Shown one piece after another: positions 22,961 through 34,200 of a stretch of DNA of 64,000 nucleotides; the first letter of the stretch is position 1; each line of letters opens with the position of its first letter. Origin of the DNA: Actinernus sp. WN-2022 (taxonomy: Eukaryota > Cnidaria > Anthozoa > Actiniaria > Actinernidae); NCBI GenBank assembly GCA_030867875.1, contig JAOWCC010000442.1:682001-746000 (forward strand), written 5' to 3'. Position numbers and translations under genes: made by a program. Below the pieces are notes generated by a model that did not search any database, was not told the DNA's origin, and saw nothing but the letters and a program-made list of their open reading frames with translations.

Positions 22961-24583
22961 TCAATGATAGCCTGCAAAACCATCTCCCATCAGCCCTGGG
23001 AAAGGGGGAGTGGTGGGATGTAGTAGTCTCCCTTAGATCATGTAAATGGCTGTATTCACAGGCTAGATCAACTGATAGTCAGTCAGTTTTTCAAAGTTCA
23101 ATTGGCATGTGACTTGACTGGACATTATGCACACATGACATTATGTCAACATTATATAGACATTACAATGTATGTGAACACTCTCTTTTGTAATACTTGT
23201 TTTCTTAGTCTTATTTATTAGTTTTATTCACAGGCTTATATCATACAGTGTACATGTAGGTGTTTTCCACCTGTTTAGTTTCTCCTCAACAGTTTGTAAA
23301 ATTGACCAATTTATAGCTTATACATTTTGGTGTCCCAATTCAGATCACCCAACTTTCCCTTGAGTAATGTTTCTTTGTTTTGTTTTTTGTATCCCAAGAG
23401 GAAATGGATGACTTAATATTTTCTCTAATTGGAAAATAAAGCACTGAATCGTCTGGAGAGCTCTGAATGAGTTGCATGATCTGAATTGGTACAACAAAAT
23501 AAAATGTACAAGCTACAATGTACGTCAGTCAATTTACTTAATATAATATAAATTACTTCTGTTGGAAGCCACATAAAGAAAGCACATAACGAAAGAAATA
23601 TGTACATTTTCATTATAGGACCAACAACACTAAAACTTTGTTACAGCCTAGCAGGTAAAAGTGTCATTTTTCCATTTACCAAAAAGTCCTTCCAGATCAC
23701 AATACTCTTCAAGTTGGATGCCTTTATTCTTACTATTGAGACATTTTTTTAAAGTATGTTTTCATTTATTAAGAAGTTGAAAATATTATTATAACAAATT
23801 AAATGTTTATTGAAATTTACCTCACATTACTGAGGAAGGCATAATTTATGGATTCCCACACTGATGAAGGAAAGCATAAATTAGTTGATGGATTCAAAAC
23901 AAAACTGTATGTGCTTCCTTAAAATAGACTCATTAAATTCTTTAGTTTTTGTTGAAAAAGTCTGCATTTTTCATTTTCTTTATTCAAAAGTAGCCAAAAT
24001 CTAAGGTTGGAACTTGATAACGTTTTCCCCTAAAATGGCAAAATGGCATTTTTTTCTGCTAGCCTGCAAGGGTGTCTGGGATTGATTATTTTCCCGGGAC
24101 TTGATTGGCTAATGAGAATATTGACATTATGCCCAGGGCTGTCATTAAGGTTTTGATCAGCCATTACATTAAACTTTTAACTCATAACGCAGACAATAAG
24201 AAAGTCCAAGGGCCTGAGAATCTAATGGGGTGTCTGCTCCCCCAATAAAATAATGTTTTTAATTAGACACTCAAAAATGCACTTTCCTGCATTCTGGATA
24301 AAGAATCACAAACATAACTTCAAAATCTACAGCTGAATCTGCCAGCTGGATATGACTAGGAGATGGCGAAACTGACGCTTCAGCCATGCAGGGATGATCT
24401 TTGTCTCTTTTGCTTTATTTCCTTCATGATGGAAGACTGAGCTGTTGAAAAATAATTCTAATTTCGGATTGCTTCCTCTTTTTCATGGCAAAAAGGCCTA
24501 TTAGACATACAAAGATACATGTATAGAAATCGTGTATTCCTGCCTTGTGTTATTTTAACAGTTTTGTTTTCACATGTTCACAG
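22961..24583. other. M13 intron 2, right part
   Basis: It holds a MITE at 23334-23489 whose ends CCCAATTCAGATCACCCAAC and GTTGCATGATCTGAATTGG pair, and whose interior (TTCCCTTGAGTA, GTATCCCAAGA) matches the copy at 41308-41416. No exon was seen before the acceptor TGTTCACAG at 24575-24583. Confidence 0.6.
23334..23489. mobile_element. MITE, CCCAATTCAG family, copy 1
   Basis: Terminal inverted repeats of about 20 bp with a few mismatches. The internal TTCCCTTGAGTA ... TATCCCAAGA is shared with the better-preserved copy at 41308-41416. No coding capacity. Confidence 0.8.
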
Positions 24584-24683
24584 AGTTCTTGGGACATTAT
24601 CAAACCTGAACAAATTTTCACAAGCATTCAAGTGTCCCGTGGAGAGCCCAATGGATCCTGCTAAGAAGTGTGTCATCTGGTAA
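24584..24683 (+). CDS. M13 peptidase terminal exon
   Basis: The acceptor is GTTCACAG. The first base completes the Arg codon split after AG of the previous exon. It encodes VLGTLSNLNKFSQAFKC, then SPMDPAKKCVIW and TAA. This is the family's fixed ending: F-x2-AF-x-C, M-x-P-x2-KC-x-VW. The C-terminal C-x2-W is normally needed for folding of the ectodomain. Confidence 0.92.
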
Positions 24684-24868
24684 TCAGCACCCCCCTGAAT
24701 CTCGAGGATACTGATAGGAGTGTTGATTAACATATAATTTTATTGTATAAATCGGGGGAGGGGGGGGGGGGGGGGTACGTGTATACGCATTAGGTTTTGC
24801 TGTGTTTAACAGAAGTAAGCAAAGATTATAGGAGAGTTTGTCTATTACTCTTTTCAGCTCAAATTTGT

Positions 24869-25891
24869 TTAACTCTTTGTCGTCCGATCGTGTGTGAGCT
24901 CAATTGGCGAAATCCTGAGTGCTAACTAAACCCTCCCCCCTCAGTTCCAGTTTGGCTAGCCCGGGGTAATTAAATACTGCTGACTTGTTAAGCCAAGGGC
25001 TCAAATTTCCCCCACAATGCCATTCGGGAGAATTCTACGTACTGGTCGACGGTAGGTATGGCTGCTTCGGTAGGGTTTCCAATGAAATGTGCTCTAATTT
25101 TGGAGAAAAATGCCACTGTCAGAGAGCTTGAAGACATCATTAAGTCTGAGGATGGCTGAAAAGTACTTGGTTTGCTTTTAGTAGGCCTTGTGAGGGGATT
25201 TCACAGGGTTTTTTCATTGTGTTTGTGCTTTGAGACACAGTTGAAAATTCTTCAATGAAATCCTTGGAATCCTGCAGTTGGCAGTCTTTTACCCCTGCCC
25301 AACCTATTAGGATGTGTTTTTGTCACTTTAAAGCAACGGCTTGAGTGCAAATCACCGCTCTTGGTTGTAGGGGTAAAAGACTTATAAAAAAATCCCTACC
25401 GGAGTTCCAGAGGGGGAGACCCCTTGTGATTTTTTTGTCCATTACCCAGCATGCAATTGGAGGTGGGAGCAGGAAAATGTGGTCGAGTGAAATGCAGTGT
25501 AAACATCGGCGTGGTTCACAGTCGCTTGGTGTGTTTTGTGAAAACAAACCTGCTGGTTGGAAAGATTAAACAAGGTACTGTAACGACTGAGTGGTTATTT
25601 TGTGTTTGCTCTTGATTTCAAGTGCGAATGGGAAGGTTTTTTTGAGCCGATTTTCAGCTCCTCGAAATTCGTGAAAATCGAAGAAACGAAACAATCGCGA
25701 AAACAAATGTGCTTTTCTCCATGAGTGGACGGTTGAAAATTCAAACAAACTGGATCAGTGGTTGGCTTATTATACTGGGATACTACCCTGTTTATTTTAA
25801 TTAATTCTGATGAAAACCGGAAGCGGGGTGAATTTTGACGTGCGGAGACTTTAAAGTCTCCTTTTTACAGGGCCGGACGACAAAGAGTTAA
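24869..25891. mobile_element. TTAA-flanked DNA element (piggyBac- or Kolobok-like, non-autonomous)
   Basis: It begins TTAACTCTTTGTCGTCCG (24869-24886) and ends with the exact complement (25874-25891). Taking TTAA as the target duplication leaves 14-bp perfect ends, CTCTTTGTCGTCCG. No transposase ORF. A 34-codon ORF from ATG at about 25058 (MAASVGFPMKCALILEKN...) is the only protein-like piece. A segment at about 25546-25640 recurs at about 26220-26320, so part of the element is duplicated next door. Confidence 0.82.
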
Positions 25892-28250
25892 TTCAGAATT
25901 GGATTATAGGAAAGGAAACTGATAGCTTAATTGTGAAGTGACACCTGGTTGAGATGACCCCTTTAAAGTGTCTATGGAAGGAACTTAACTAGATATCTCT
26001 TCTACAGGGTCAGCAAGGTTCTGCATGGCTATATGGCTATTATAGGAACTTAACTACATAATTATCTCTTCTGTATAGGGAACAAGGTTCCCGCTAGGGC
26101 TGCACCTTGCGCCAATGCGCAACAGTTTCAACAATTATACCCATTGTCATGAAATGTTTGGGGCGGTAGCGCCTTAATGGCATGCTGCACCCACAGTAAT
26201 TGTTTGATATAATTTCATGCAAAGAAACCCGATGGTTGGAAAGATTAAAGAAGGTACTGTAATGCACAATTACAGATTTTGTCTTTGCTTTTGAATTTAA
26301 GTGCGAACGAGAAGGGTTTTCACCTAAAAGGAGTGCTGAGTATATCCGAGTTTAGGAGTCCCCTTGGGTAGAGAAGATGACAAGGAAATAGACAGTGAGC
26401 TAATTATTTGGTAAAACAAAGGAGAAGAGCTTGTCTAGAAAAACTCGCTGGTACTTGTGCTCTATTGATGTAGCATTACCATTATTTCAGTTGTGTAGGG
26501 AGGGGAGACAGTTGACCCACTCTGCCCAGTCTTGGAAGAGAAATTGACAGAGGTCATCAATAAAAATTATTATCAGAATTCATCAGTTTGCATCACTGCC
26601 TCACACCTCCACCCCCCCCCCCCCCCCAAAAATAAAATAAAAAATAGATGTAACACCTCAGCACAAGGTTTTCCAATTAAAACTGACTCGTCTAGTCATC
26701 ATTTTGCCCTCTTCCCCCCCCCCCCCCCAATTTTCAGGACCTCCATATGCCCCAGTATTGTTTATATGGCTTTGTTTACAGCCAATCACAAAATATTTTA
26801 AATAAGAACTCGTAAGCTAAAAAAACTGGCTTATACATGAGGAAATAGAGTATGTAAAAATATAATTAGTCAATTTTGACGAGTTTCACAATTACCTGGA
26901 AAATCCCATAATCATAACGGATCACCCAACTCATGTCTTAAAATCTTACCAACTGCTGTAATCCATTTCTGTTATTGTAAAACAACAAATTGATACAGAA
27001 GTAAATGTACAACAACATTTATTCCTCTTTTTATACAAATAATTACATTATTTTGTTCAATTAGGCCATCCCAATAAAATGTTTTGTTTACCATCTCCCT
27101 CTGGCTCGTGATCAAATACAAAAACCGTTAGGAGATCTGAAACCAAGGCCGTTTGAAGACTCTCATAAAAATGCTTGTGTATTCCTTAACTACTTTTTCC
27201 TCTACCAGTTCTGGATTGACAATTTGCATGAGAAAGGCAGAGATCGAGCTCATAAGACTGGTGTAGTTAAAAAAATATTCTTCAATCTTTTTTCAATCAT
27301 TGGGTTGGTCTTAAACCTTGCATTTTTTTGGGGGGGGGGGGGGGAAGAGCCTTTAAACGAAAAATGGGTCGGTCGGGTGATATTTTCAGGGTTCTCGCAC
27401 ATTTGCAAGAAATGAAACACGGACATTTAACACTGACCAGGGCTGAAGAAGCATTTTTCACTGACCTCCAGTGCACGCTAGTATTTTTTCCAAATATTCA
27501 ATCACTATTTTGGGACAGCTGCATTGAACAATGTTGACAGTGGGAACCCTGATTGTATTGGGATGGCCTTACATTTTTATTGTGACAGGATCATTTAGAT
27601 AATTAAGTAATGATCCAGATAAGAACTCAAATTTGCGATTGAAAAATATTTTTCCTTCTCCATTTCCGATTGGCTGCATGGATGGTGGTTTCTCCGAGTT
27701 TTCACAGAAAAGAGCCAAAGCATAAAAAAAAAATTCCCCTAGATGTAGTTTGGCCTGTACACATCTCTTAAAGCACTTACTCAAGCAAAATCGTATGTGA
27801 GAAAGGCTTATTGCTGCAGAACAGTTCTTAACCAGATCAATACTAAAATAATTACTGGTTATTATGGTTTTCCATGAAACCAAATTTACGGGAAGATTTA
27901 TCACTAAAACAAAGTAACTTACCAGATAAGACTGCAAATTTTCTCACCGAAAAACAAACGTTTTGAGTGGCCGACGCGTCTCCAGACTAACGTTTCAAAA
28001 TCTTGAATTCTTATTGGCTGATAAAGAAAGGGTGTGAAATTTCCAGCATTTTGATTGGCCTTGATCTAGCCATGATTGAATATACTGCTCATAGAATAAT
28101 CGTTACATTAAATACTGCCCTGTATTTCATAGTAAAGCGGAGCTCTGATTGGCTGAAATATAATCCTCTATTCATAAATGTACATGTAGAACTGAGTCAC
28201 AGTAGACAAAACCAATAATATTCCTCAAATAACAAGATTCAAGTGTAATA
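25892..28250. other. Intergenic, with homopolymers and duplicated pieces
   Basis: It contains C-runs at about 26613-26628 and 26715-26729, a G-run at about 27331-27343, the partial duplicate of the TTAA element at 26220-26320, and a small duplication GGAACTTAACTA ... ATCTCTTCT near 25980-26080. No gene is supported; ORFs here look random. Confidence 0.5.
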
Positions 28251-28453
28251 CACCTATCAATGTTAAGCCTGACGGGACGGGACGGGATTTTGACACGCTG
28301 CCTGCCCCAAGGTGGGGTTATTTATAAGAAACATAAGGAAGATATTTGATATTTTGACCGAACGTGTTGTCCTCAGGGGGGGAAGTTGACACTTTTGGGG
28401 GAGAAAATCACAACCCCTTGACCCCTCTCCCTCGGGCTTAACATTGATAGGTG
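28251..28453. mobile_element. MITE with perfect 19-bp ends
   Basis: CACCTATCAATGTTAAGCC (28251-28269) is exactly complementary to 28435-28453. The 203-bp element has no ORF. No convincing target duplication longer than 2 bp. Confidence 0.85.
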
Positions 28454-30108
28454 CATAACAAAATCAAGCAATGTAATTGACAAAACTTTAAATTGATAAA
28501 AAAATAACCAAAACATCAGGAAATAGCATAATAATGGGTTTATCACATGCTGGAAAATACAGTTTACTTTTGGATTTATTTCTAAACATTTTAAGAAATT
28601 GCTGCATGTTTCTGACAGTTTAAAAACACACAAAAACTACATTTATTTAGTTCAAATACCCCATCAACTGACACTAAACTGTAATATATGTACACACCAC
28701 TCTATATACAGGAAGACATTCAACAACATACAAGATAAGTACACTAACAGCATGTTAATATCCTGATGAACATGACAACAATGGAGAATTGGTTCGCCAG
28801 AAAGACAGTGTATGGAATAAGCCATTTACTGGTCTGCGAGTACAATTCTCAAATCAAATGAATAAAGGCTCTGAATTTAAGATGTGTGAAGCAAAGAAAG
28901 AATCAAACGAATTTAATGCGTTTACCAAAGAAAACTTGACAAAAACAAATAGAACGAACTACTATATAAATATCATTGCTTATTACTGTTCATGCAGACA
29001 CTGAAACAGTTCTGTGAATAAAACTTAGCCGACATTAATTTTACAAAGAAACTAAACTAATTTTGTATCTGAAATTATGTCTCTTATAAACTGAACGGTT
29101 TTAGTAAAGTCAAGCTTAATTAATTAGTTCTAAAAGAACTCTTGACAATATAACAGAAGTAGTTTACAGGAAAAACATTAAACCGATAATCAGTAGTGAA
29201 GTTTAAAAATAGTATTTAGTAAAGCTCCCATTTACCTGACCTCTGAATTTCTAATCCACATATCGAATTGAAATTTAGCGTAAAAAAAACTTGGTTGTTT
29301 CAGTAAAATAATGAAAAATGTATCGATAATAACACTTGTTTTATATTATACAAGAATAAGAACGAAAAGTTATAAAAAGGAGGGAAGAAAATATTTAAAA
29401 CTTAGCTGACATTAATTTTTCAAAGAAACTACAACTAAGTTAAGTTTGTATTTATATCTCTCATAAACTGAACGGTTTTATAAAAGAACTCTTGACAATT
29501 TAACAGAAATAATTTACAGGAAAAACATTAAACTGATAATCAGTAGTGAAGTTTAAAAGTATTAAGCTCCCATTTAGTGATTTACAGGGCAAAAAAACTT
29601 GGTTGTTTCAGTAAAATAATGAAAAACGATCAATAATAAAACCTGCTTTCTATTATAAAAGAATAAGAACGAAAAGTTATAAAAAGGAGGGAAGCAAACA
29701 TTTCAAACTAAAGTCTAAACATTGTACAGAAAACAATAAAACATAACGCGCGAGTTTTATCGGAGAAAAAAAATCCAACTCGTAAAAATGCCAAAAAAGA
29801 ATAGTTTGATAAATGTTTCAGCAAAATAATGAAAAATGCATTAATAATAAAACCTGTTGTCTATTATAAAAGAATAAGAATGAAAAGTAATAAAAAGGAA
29901 GGAAGAAAACATTTGAAACTAAACATTGTCGAGAAAACAGACAGCAATAAAAAATAACGCGCGAGTTTATCGGAGAAAAAAATTTAACTCGTAAAAATGC
30001 CAAAAACAGAATAGTTGTGATAAATAGGAAGAGTTGTAGATGTTGTACTTACGTGTTGAAGGTTGTAGATATTGTGTGTTGATAGAGTAGAGTGGATTCA
30101 GTTCTACA
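28454..30108. repeat. 3' flank of the TRIM gene with tandem duplication
   Basis: Segments of about 300-380 bp sharing ACATTAATTTT, ATAAACTGAACGGTTTT, AACTCTTGACAAT, CAGTAGTGAAGTTTAAAA and TTATAAAAAGGAGGGAAG recur at about 29022-29395 and 29399-29700, with a third partial copy to 30000. This is probably duplicated 3' untranslated or flanking sequence of the minus-strand gene. A reverse-oriented SINE body fragment lies in the first copy (about 29237-29282). Confidence 0.75.
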
Positions 30109-31214
30109 CTAACGCCATACATGAACACGATGGTTGTTGTCTATCACCATCACAGTACGGCCATCAGGGAGAACTGTCAGGTCTACTGGATCCAACATCT
30201 CACCAAGATTACAACCATAACTACCGAATGTACTCACACATTCACCTTCCTGTGTTAGCACCTGAACACGATTATTATAACAGTCACAGACCAGTAGATA
30301 ACTGTGTCCATACACTGTAAGGCCACTGGGATAATCAAACTGACCATTACCTTGTCCATGTGAACCGAACTGACGAACGAATTGTCCATTATCATCGGCA
30401 AACACACGTATACAATGTTCAACAGAATACGATACAAAATATGTACCGTTAGTGTACGTTATATACCATGGCGCTGTATATTGGTTACCAAACTCTCTAA
30501 TAAACACTCCATCTCTACTAAACACCTTTACCCCTCCCTTATCTCCACGACTACACACCACAACATTACCCTGGTTACAAACACATACTCCACAAGGACT
30601 CTCAACTCTCCCCTCACCAATACTACGAATAAACACTCCATCTACTGAAAACACTTGAACCCTGTTATTACCCGAGTCACTAACAATAATATTATTATTG
30701 TATTTATCTACTGTGACTCCGAGAGGTGTTTTCATTTGTCCTTTTTTGCTTCCCTCACCACCAAGTTCGCGTTGATATTCTCCACTGCTATTAAATACTT
30801 GAACTCGGTGGTTATCGGTGTCTGCTATGAGAACACACTGCTGTCCATTCACTGTTATGCCACATGGACAATAAAACTGTCCTCTTCCTTTACCAGGAGA
30901 ACCAAATGTTTTAACAGGTTTCAATTCACTGATAATATTTACAATTCTCTCATCAATGTCGTGTCCTTCAAATGTTGTTGTAATTCTGTACTGTCCTTCC
31001 TTCACTGTTTTTCGGTGTACAATGTTATTGCCGTTTTCCTTTTCGTTATAAACAATCTTTACGTCTATTTGCCGTCCTTCATTATCCTCCATTTTAACAC
31101 GTAGTGATTCCTCAGGACAAAAGCACAATTCTCCCATTCTGTTCCTTGTTAATATTCTTAGTTGTATTCCAAGAAAAACATTTTCTACTTGAACTGTGCT
31201 GCGACGAGGGTCGA
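30109..31214 (-). CDS. TRIM-NHL exon 2: filamin domain and six NHL repeats
   Basis: The exon starts two bases into a Val codon and ends at TAG (30109-30111). The first roughly 100 residues form a filamin/ABP280-type Ig domain (VFLGIQLRI ... EGQYRITTTF). Then come six NHL blades, each ending in a NRVQVF-like strand: HRVQVFNSSG, NRVQVFSVDG, GVKVFSRDG, CIRVFADDNG, NRVQVLTQEG and HRVHVWR. A six-blade propeller is the TRIM71/Brat norm. Blades 3 and 4 are the most divergent. Confidence 0.93.
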
Positions 31215-34200
31215 CTGTGAAGAGAAAACACAACACAAACCGTTAGTTGAGAAGAGAAAAATAAAGACAGAATTAAACCGAAATGAAGTTTATATTACAC
31301 ACACTTAATATATATTACATCAAGAGTTCTTATTAATTAGGCTAAGGTAGTATTTCTACACACAAACTAGTGTTTTTACAGTTCTCAATCAGGTTTTCAA
31401 GATGAAGATTCTTTTCAAAACGGCAGACAAACTGATTCAGGCTTAGATTTGCTAGAACACCGAAATAATTATGATTACAATACGAGTAAGAGAGATTTTT
31501 CATTTGATATATCGCTCTCAGCAGTAGAGAATGATTAGAAAAATAACCTAAGCAGTTTACAAAGAAAATTAAACGAGTTCTAACAAAAACAGTAAAAGCA
31601 ACTTCAATAAAAAAGGCTTACCCGCGGCCTGTAAAGTATAAACCTGCACATTGTCGTATTCCTTGTTTGATAATCTGTTTTCACCCGATAAACTGAATGA
31701 AGAAACTATTCTATCTTCATCACGAATACTTCCTGTTAATTTTGTGGACCTACCGACGTCCTTTTCAAGAGATTTTGTTCTTTCTAAACACAGAATCAGG
31801 TTCTGTGAAGAACTCCAACGTTTTCTTTTCGTTTCTTTGGTGAAGTTGAGCTTAAGTAAGGAAAGTGAACCAATCACAACACAGGAAAGTGCACCAATCA
31901 CAACGCAGGAACATCCTCGGACGCGTGAGGAAACGTGCTTTACGTGTTGCAGTTAAAGGGTATCTTACATCTGTAATCTGATTGGTGGACTTCGATCCGG
32001 TTTTTGCTTGATAATTGAAATTTCCTCAACTTTTCAACCATTATTATATTATAAAAAAATATTTTTGTGGTTTAGAATATATTATACATAGACGGGATAA
32101 CAAAATATATATTAAAATAATTGCTTATAATAGAAACTATTGACATTTTCAAGTTACTTTTGATTAGTAAAACATAACAACTCGATCCAAATCACCCTAA
32201 AAGCGAGTTCACAATGGCGATTTATTTTTCTGCGATTTATATATTGTAGCGTTGATTTGAGCCAGGTGGCGAATCACCGGGAACAAGATTTTCGAAACAG
32301 CAGTGATTCCCTGGTGAATTGATCTCTTGAAGCCTTTGATAATACAACTCGTAGCCTAATAATCATCGTGAAATCTCTGCTAGATTGGTGATAGGTGCCC
32401 AGCAATGTCTTTGTTAAAATATGTCACCCACCTCTTTCTCGAGAAATATATATATTTATGTGTTTTTTTTTATATATAAATGTCTTCTGCTTGATAACAC
32501 CACAACGTCCACCATCCAGAAAAAAAAGAAGCTGATACGAAGAATTGCATACACTCTGAAGAAGAGAAACTGGGTGGTAATGTGTTGTCTCATGATACGG
32601 TGGATGACAACTCATCAAAGTGAGGATGATTTAGTTGCTGGTGAATTGTACAGTTCAACCGATGAAGTCAACTGAATTACAAATCATTCAATCACCAGAC
32701 AAAATATCGAATCTGCTGAAAGTTTTCGACAGAAGTAATTAAAGTCGACATGGTTTGTGGTTATGAAAACTAGAGGGGAACAAGGGGTTCGGCCCCGTAG
32801 ACATGTTTTGAAAATTAGTACTAAAAACAGTTTTCTCAGTGTTAATTCTGCGACAACAGCTATTATTTCGAGATGTGAAAACAATCAGATAATATTTAAA
32901 TTTTCTAAATCAAATCCGGGTTCACCCGCCAGTATCTTGTTGGCGTAACAAATAACTGTCCAAACGGTATACTAGGGTTGCGTGACGATCCTAAGTACGG
33001 CTGCGATAAAGATTACGTACTGCGGTATAGATACAGTTTTAAAACTGTACAACTGTAGCTTGATTGCCGATATATGGAAAATGAAATAGGGGCTTTATTG
33101 GAATACTGAGGCGGTTAGATGTGGAAAAGGAAAACCAAGTATTAAATGGGGCGCTCATTTGATACAGGGCACTAAATCGACTCGTTACGATATCACAGTT
33201 TAATGAGCTGTATTTATAGAAACGTTAGCAAGTATACTCGTTACAAAACTAAAAGGTGTGGCCCAAAATACCCGATTTTCGTATAATGTCGCGTGCTACC
33301 GAATCGCTCTCTCTTGATTTTCGTGTCCTTTGTATTGTACTACACGTTTAGGTTGATTTACAACAGTCGAGGACAATAATAGTTCAGTGTAAAACAAGCT
33401 TGTACAACATTCTGTCAATACAGTCAGTCAGCACTTAACTGGGTTTCATAAAACAAATCAATTGTTGCCTTGAACAACAACCTCGAGGTATTTCTGCATA
33501 TTTTCGTATTTTTTCGCCAAACACACAAAAACCCTTTTATTTTAATGTGATGCGCTCGTACCCCAGATGTTGAAAGGGTGGATAACGCTATCCACCCGAT
33601 AAATCCCTATCCAGTGGATACAATAATCTAGTTAGGTTAATACTTATCCACTGGATAGGGATTTATTCGATGAATAGCGTTATCACCCACTCAACAAAGT
33701 TGTATTCGGGGAGTCTCCGCCCTTAGCCTTTTATATACCATTTTTGACAGAAAAGATAACCCTTTCGTATACCTTTTACTAAACTTTTTACTTGAGAATC
33801 AGCCGTTAGCTGCGTCTGTTCGTGATATTTTGAAAGGCCTTTTAAATACCTAAATGACAGAGTTTTCCCTACCCTTTTCTATACTTCAACTCGTGAAATT
33901 CCTATCCTTTTACTTACTTCCAACCTGAAAATGTACCCCTTTCGGGCGTATAGTCGTATAGCCCCCGGGCCGGATCCATCCTTTGAACAACGTATCGGAT
34001 TCCGGTTGCATAAAACGTTCGTAACACTTACGAGTATAATAATTAACCAGTGTCCCGTAACTTACGGGTGTTGCATAAAATAACTGAAGTAAATTTACGA
34101 GACCCCTGAAGTGCTGTACATTTAGGGGCGCTAGAGCAGATTTCGTATGACAAACTACAGCACTGACTACAGACACACACATTTGTATTGGTGTTTTGTA

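Larger units (their letters stand above)
9630..24683 (+). pseudogene. M13 metallopeptidase (neprilysin/ECE-like), last three exons, frameshifted
   Basis: M13 enzymes are zinc endopeptidases, usually type II membrane proteins, that cleave small peptides outside the cell. Only the C-terminal end (about 88 residues) is in the window: exons 9630-9725, 15190-15262 and 24584-24683, joined by GT-AG introns of 5.5 and 9.3 kb. They encode the family's end in order: NDQLFFIAYEQ, WC-x3-RPE, DSHSP-x2-FR (the His and Arg equivalent to H711 and R717 of neprilysin), a segment with LSN, F, C and MDP, and the terminal C-x2-W before TAA. The HExxH zinc motif would be upstream; I found none in the window. The middle exon has a frameshift (see finding), so this is a damaged gene, an assembly error, or rescued by a shifted acceptor. 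Confidence 0.85.

Noticed and set aside
22653..22967. 104-codon plus ORF
   Set aside because: Ser/Pro-rich composition typical of an antisense frame. The minus reading is more protein-like.
27224..27415. Possible exon FWIDNLHEKGRDRAHKTG after CTCTACCAG
   Set aside because: Acceptor-like and donor-like bases are present, but the peptide matches nothing I know and the flanking G-run is repeat-like.
30655..31104. 149-codon plus ORF
   Set aside because: Antisense of the NHL/filamin exon, which has clear domain evidence.
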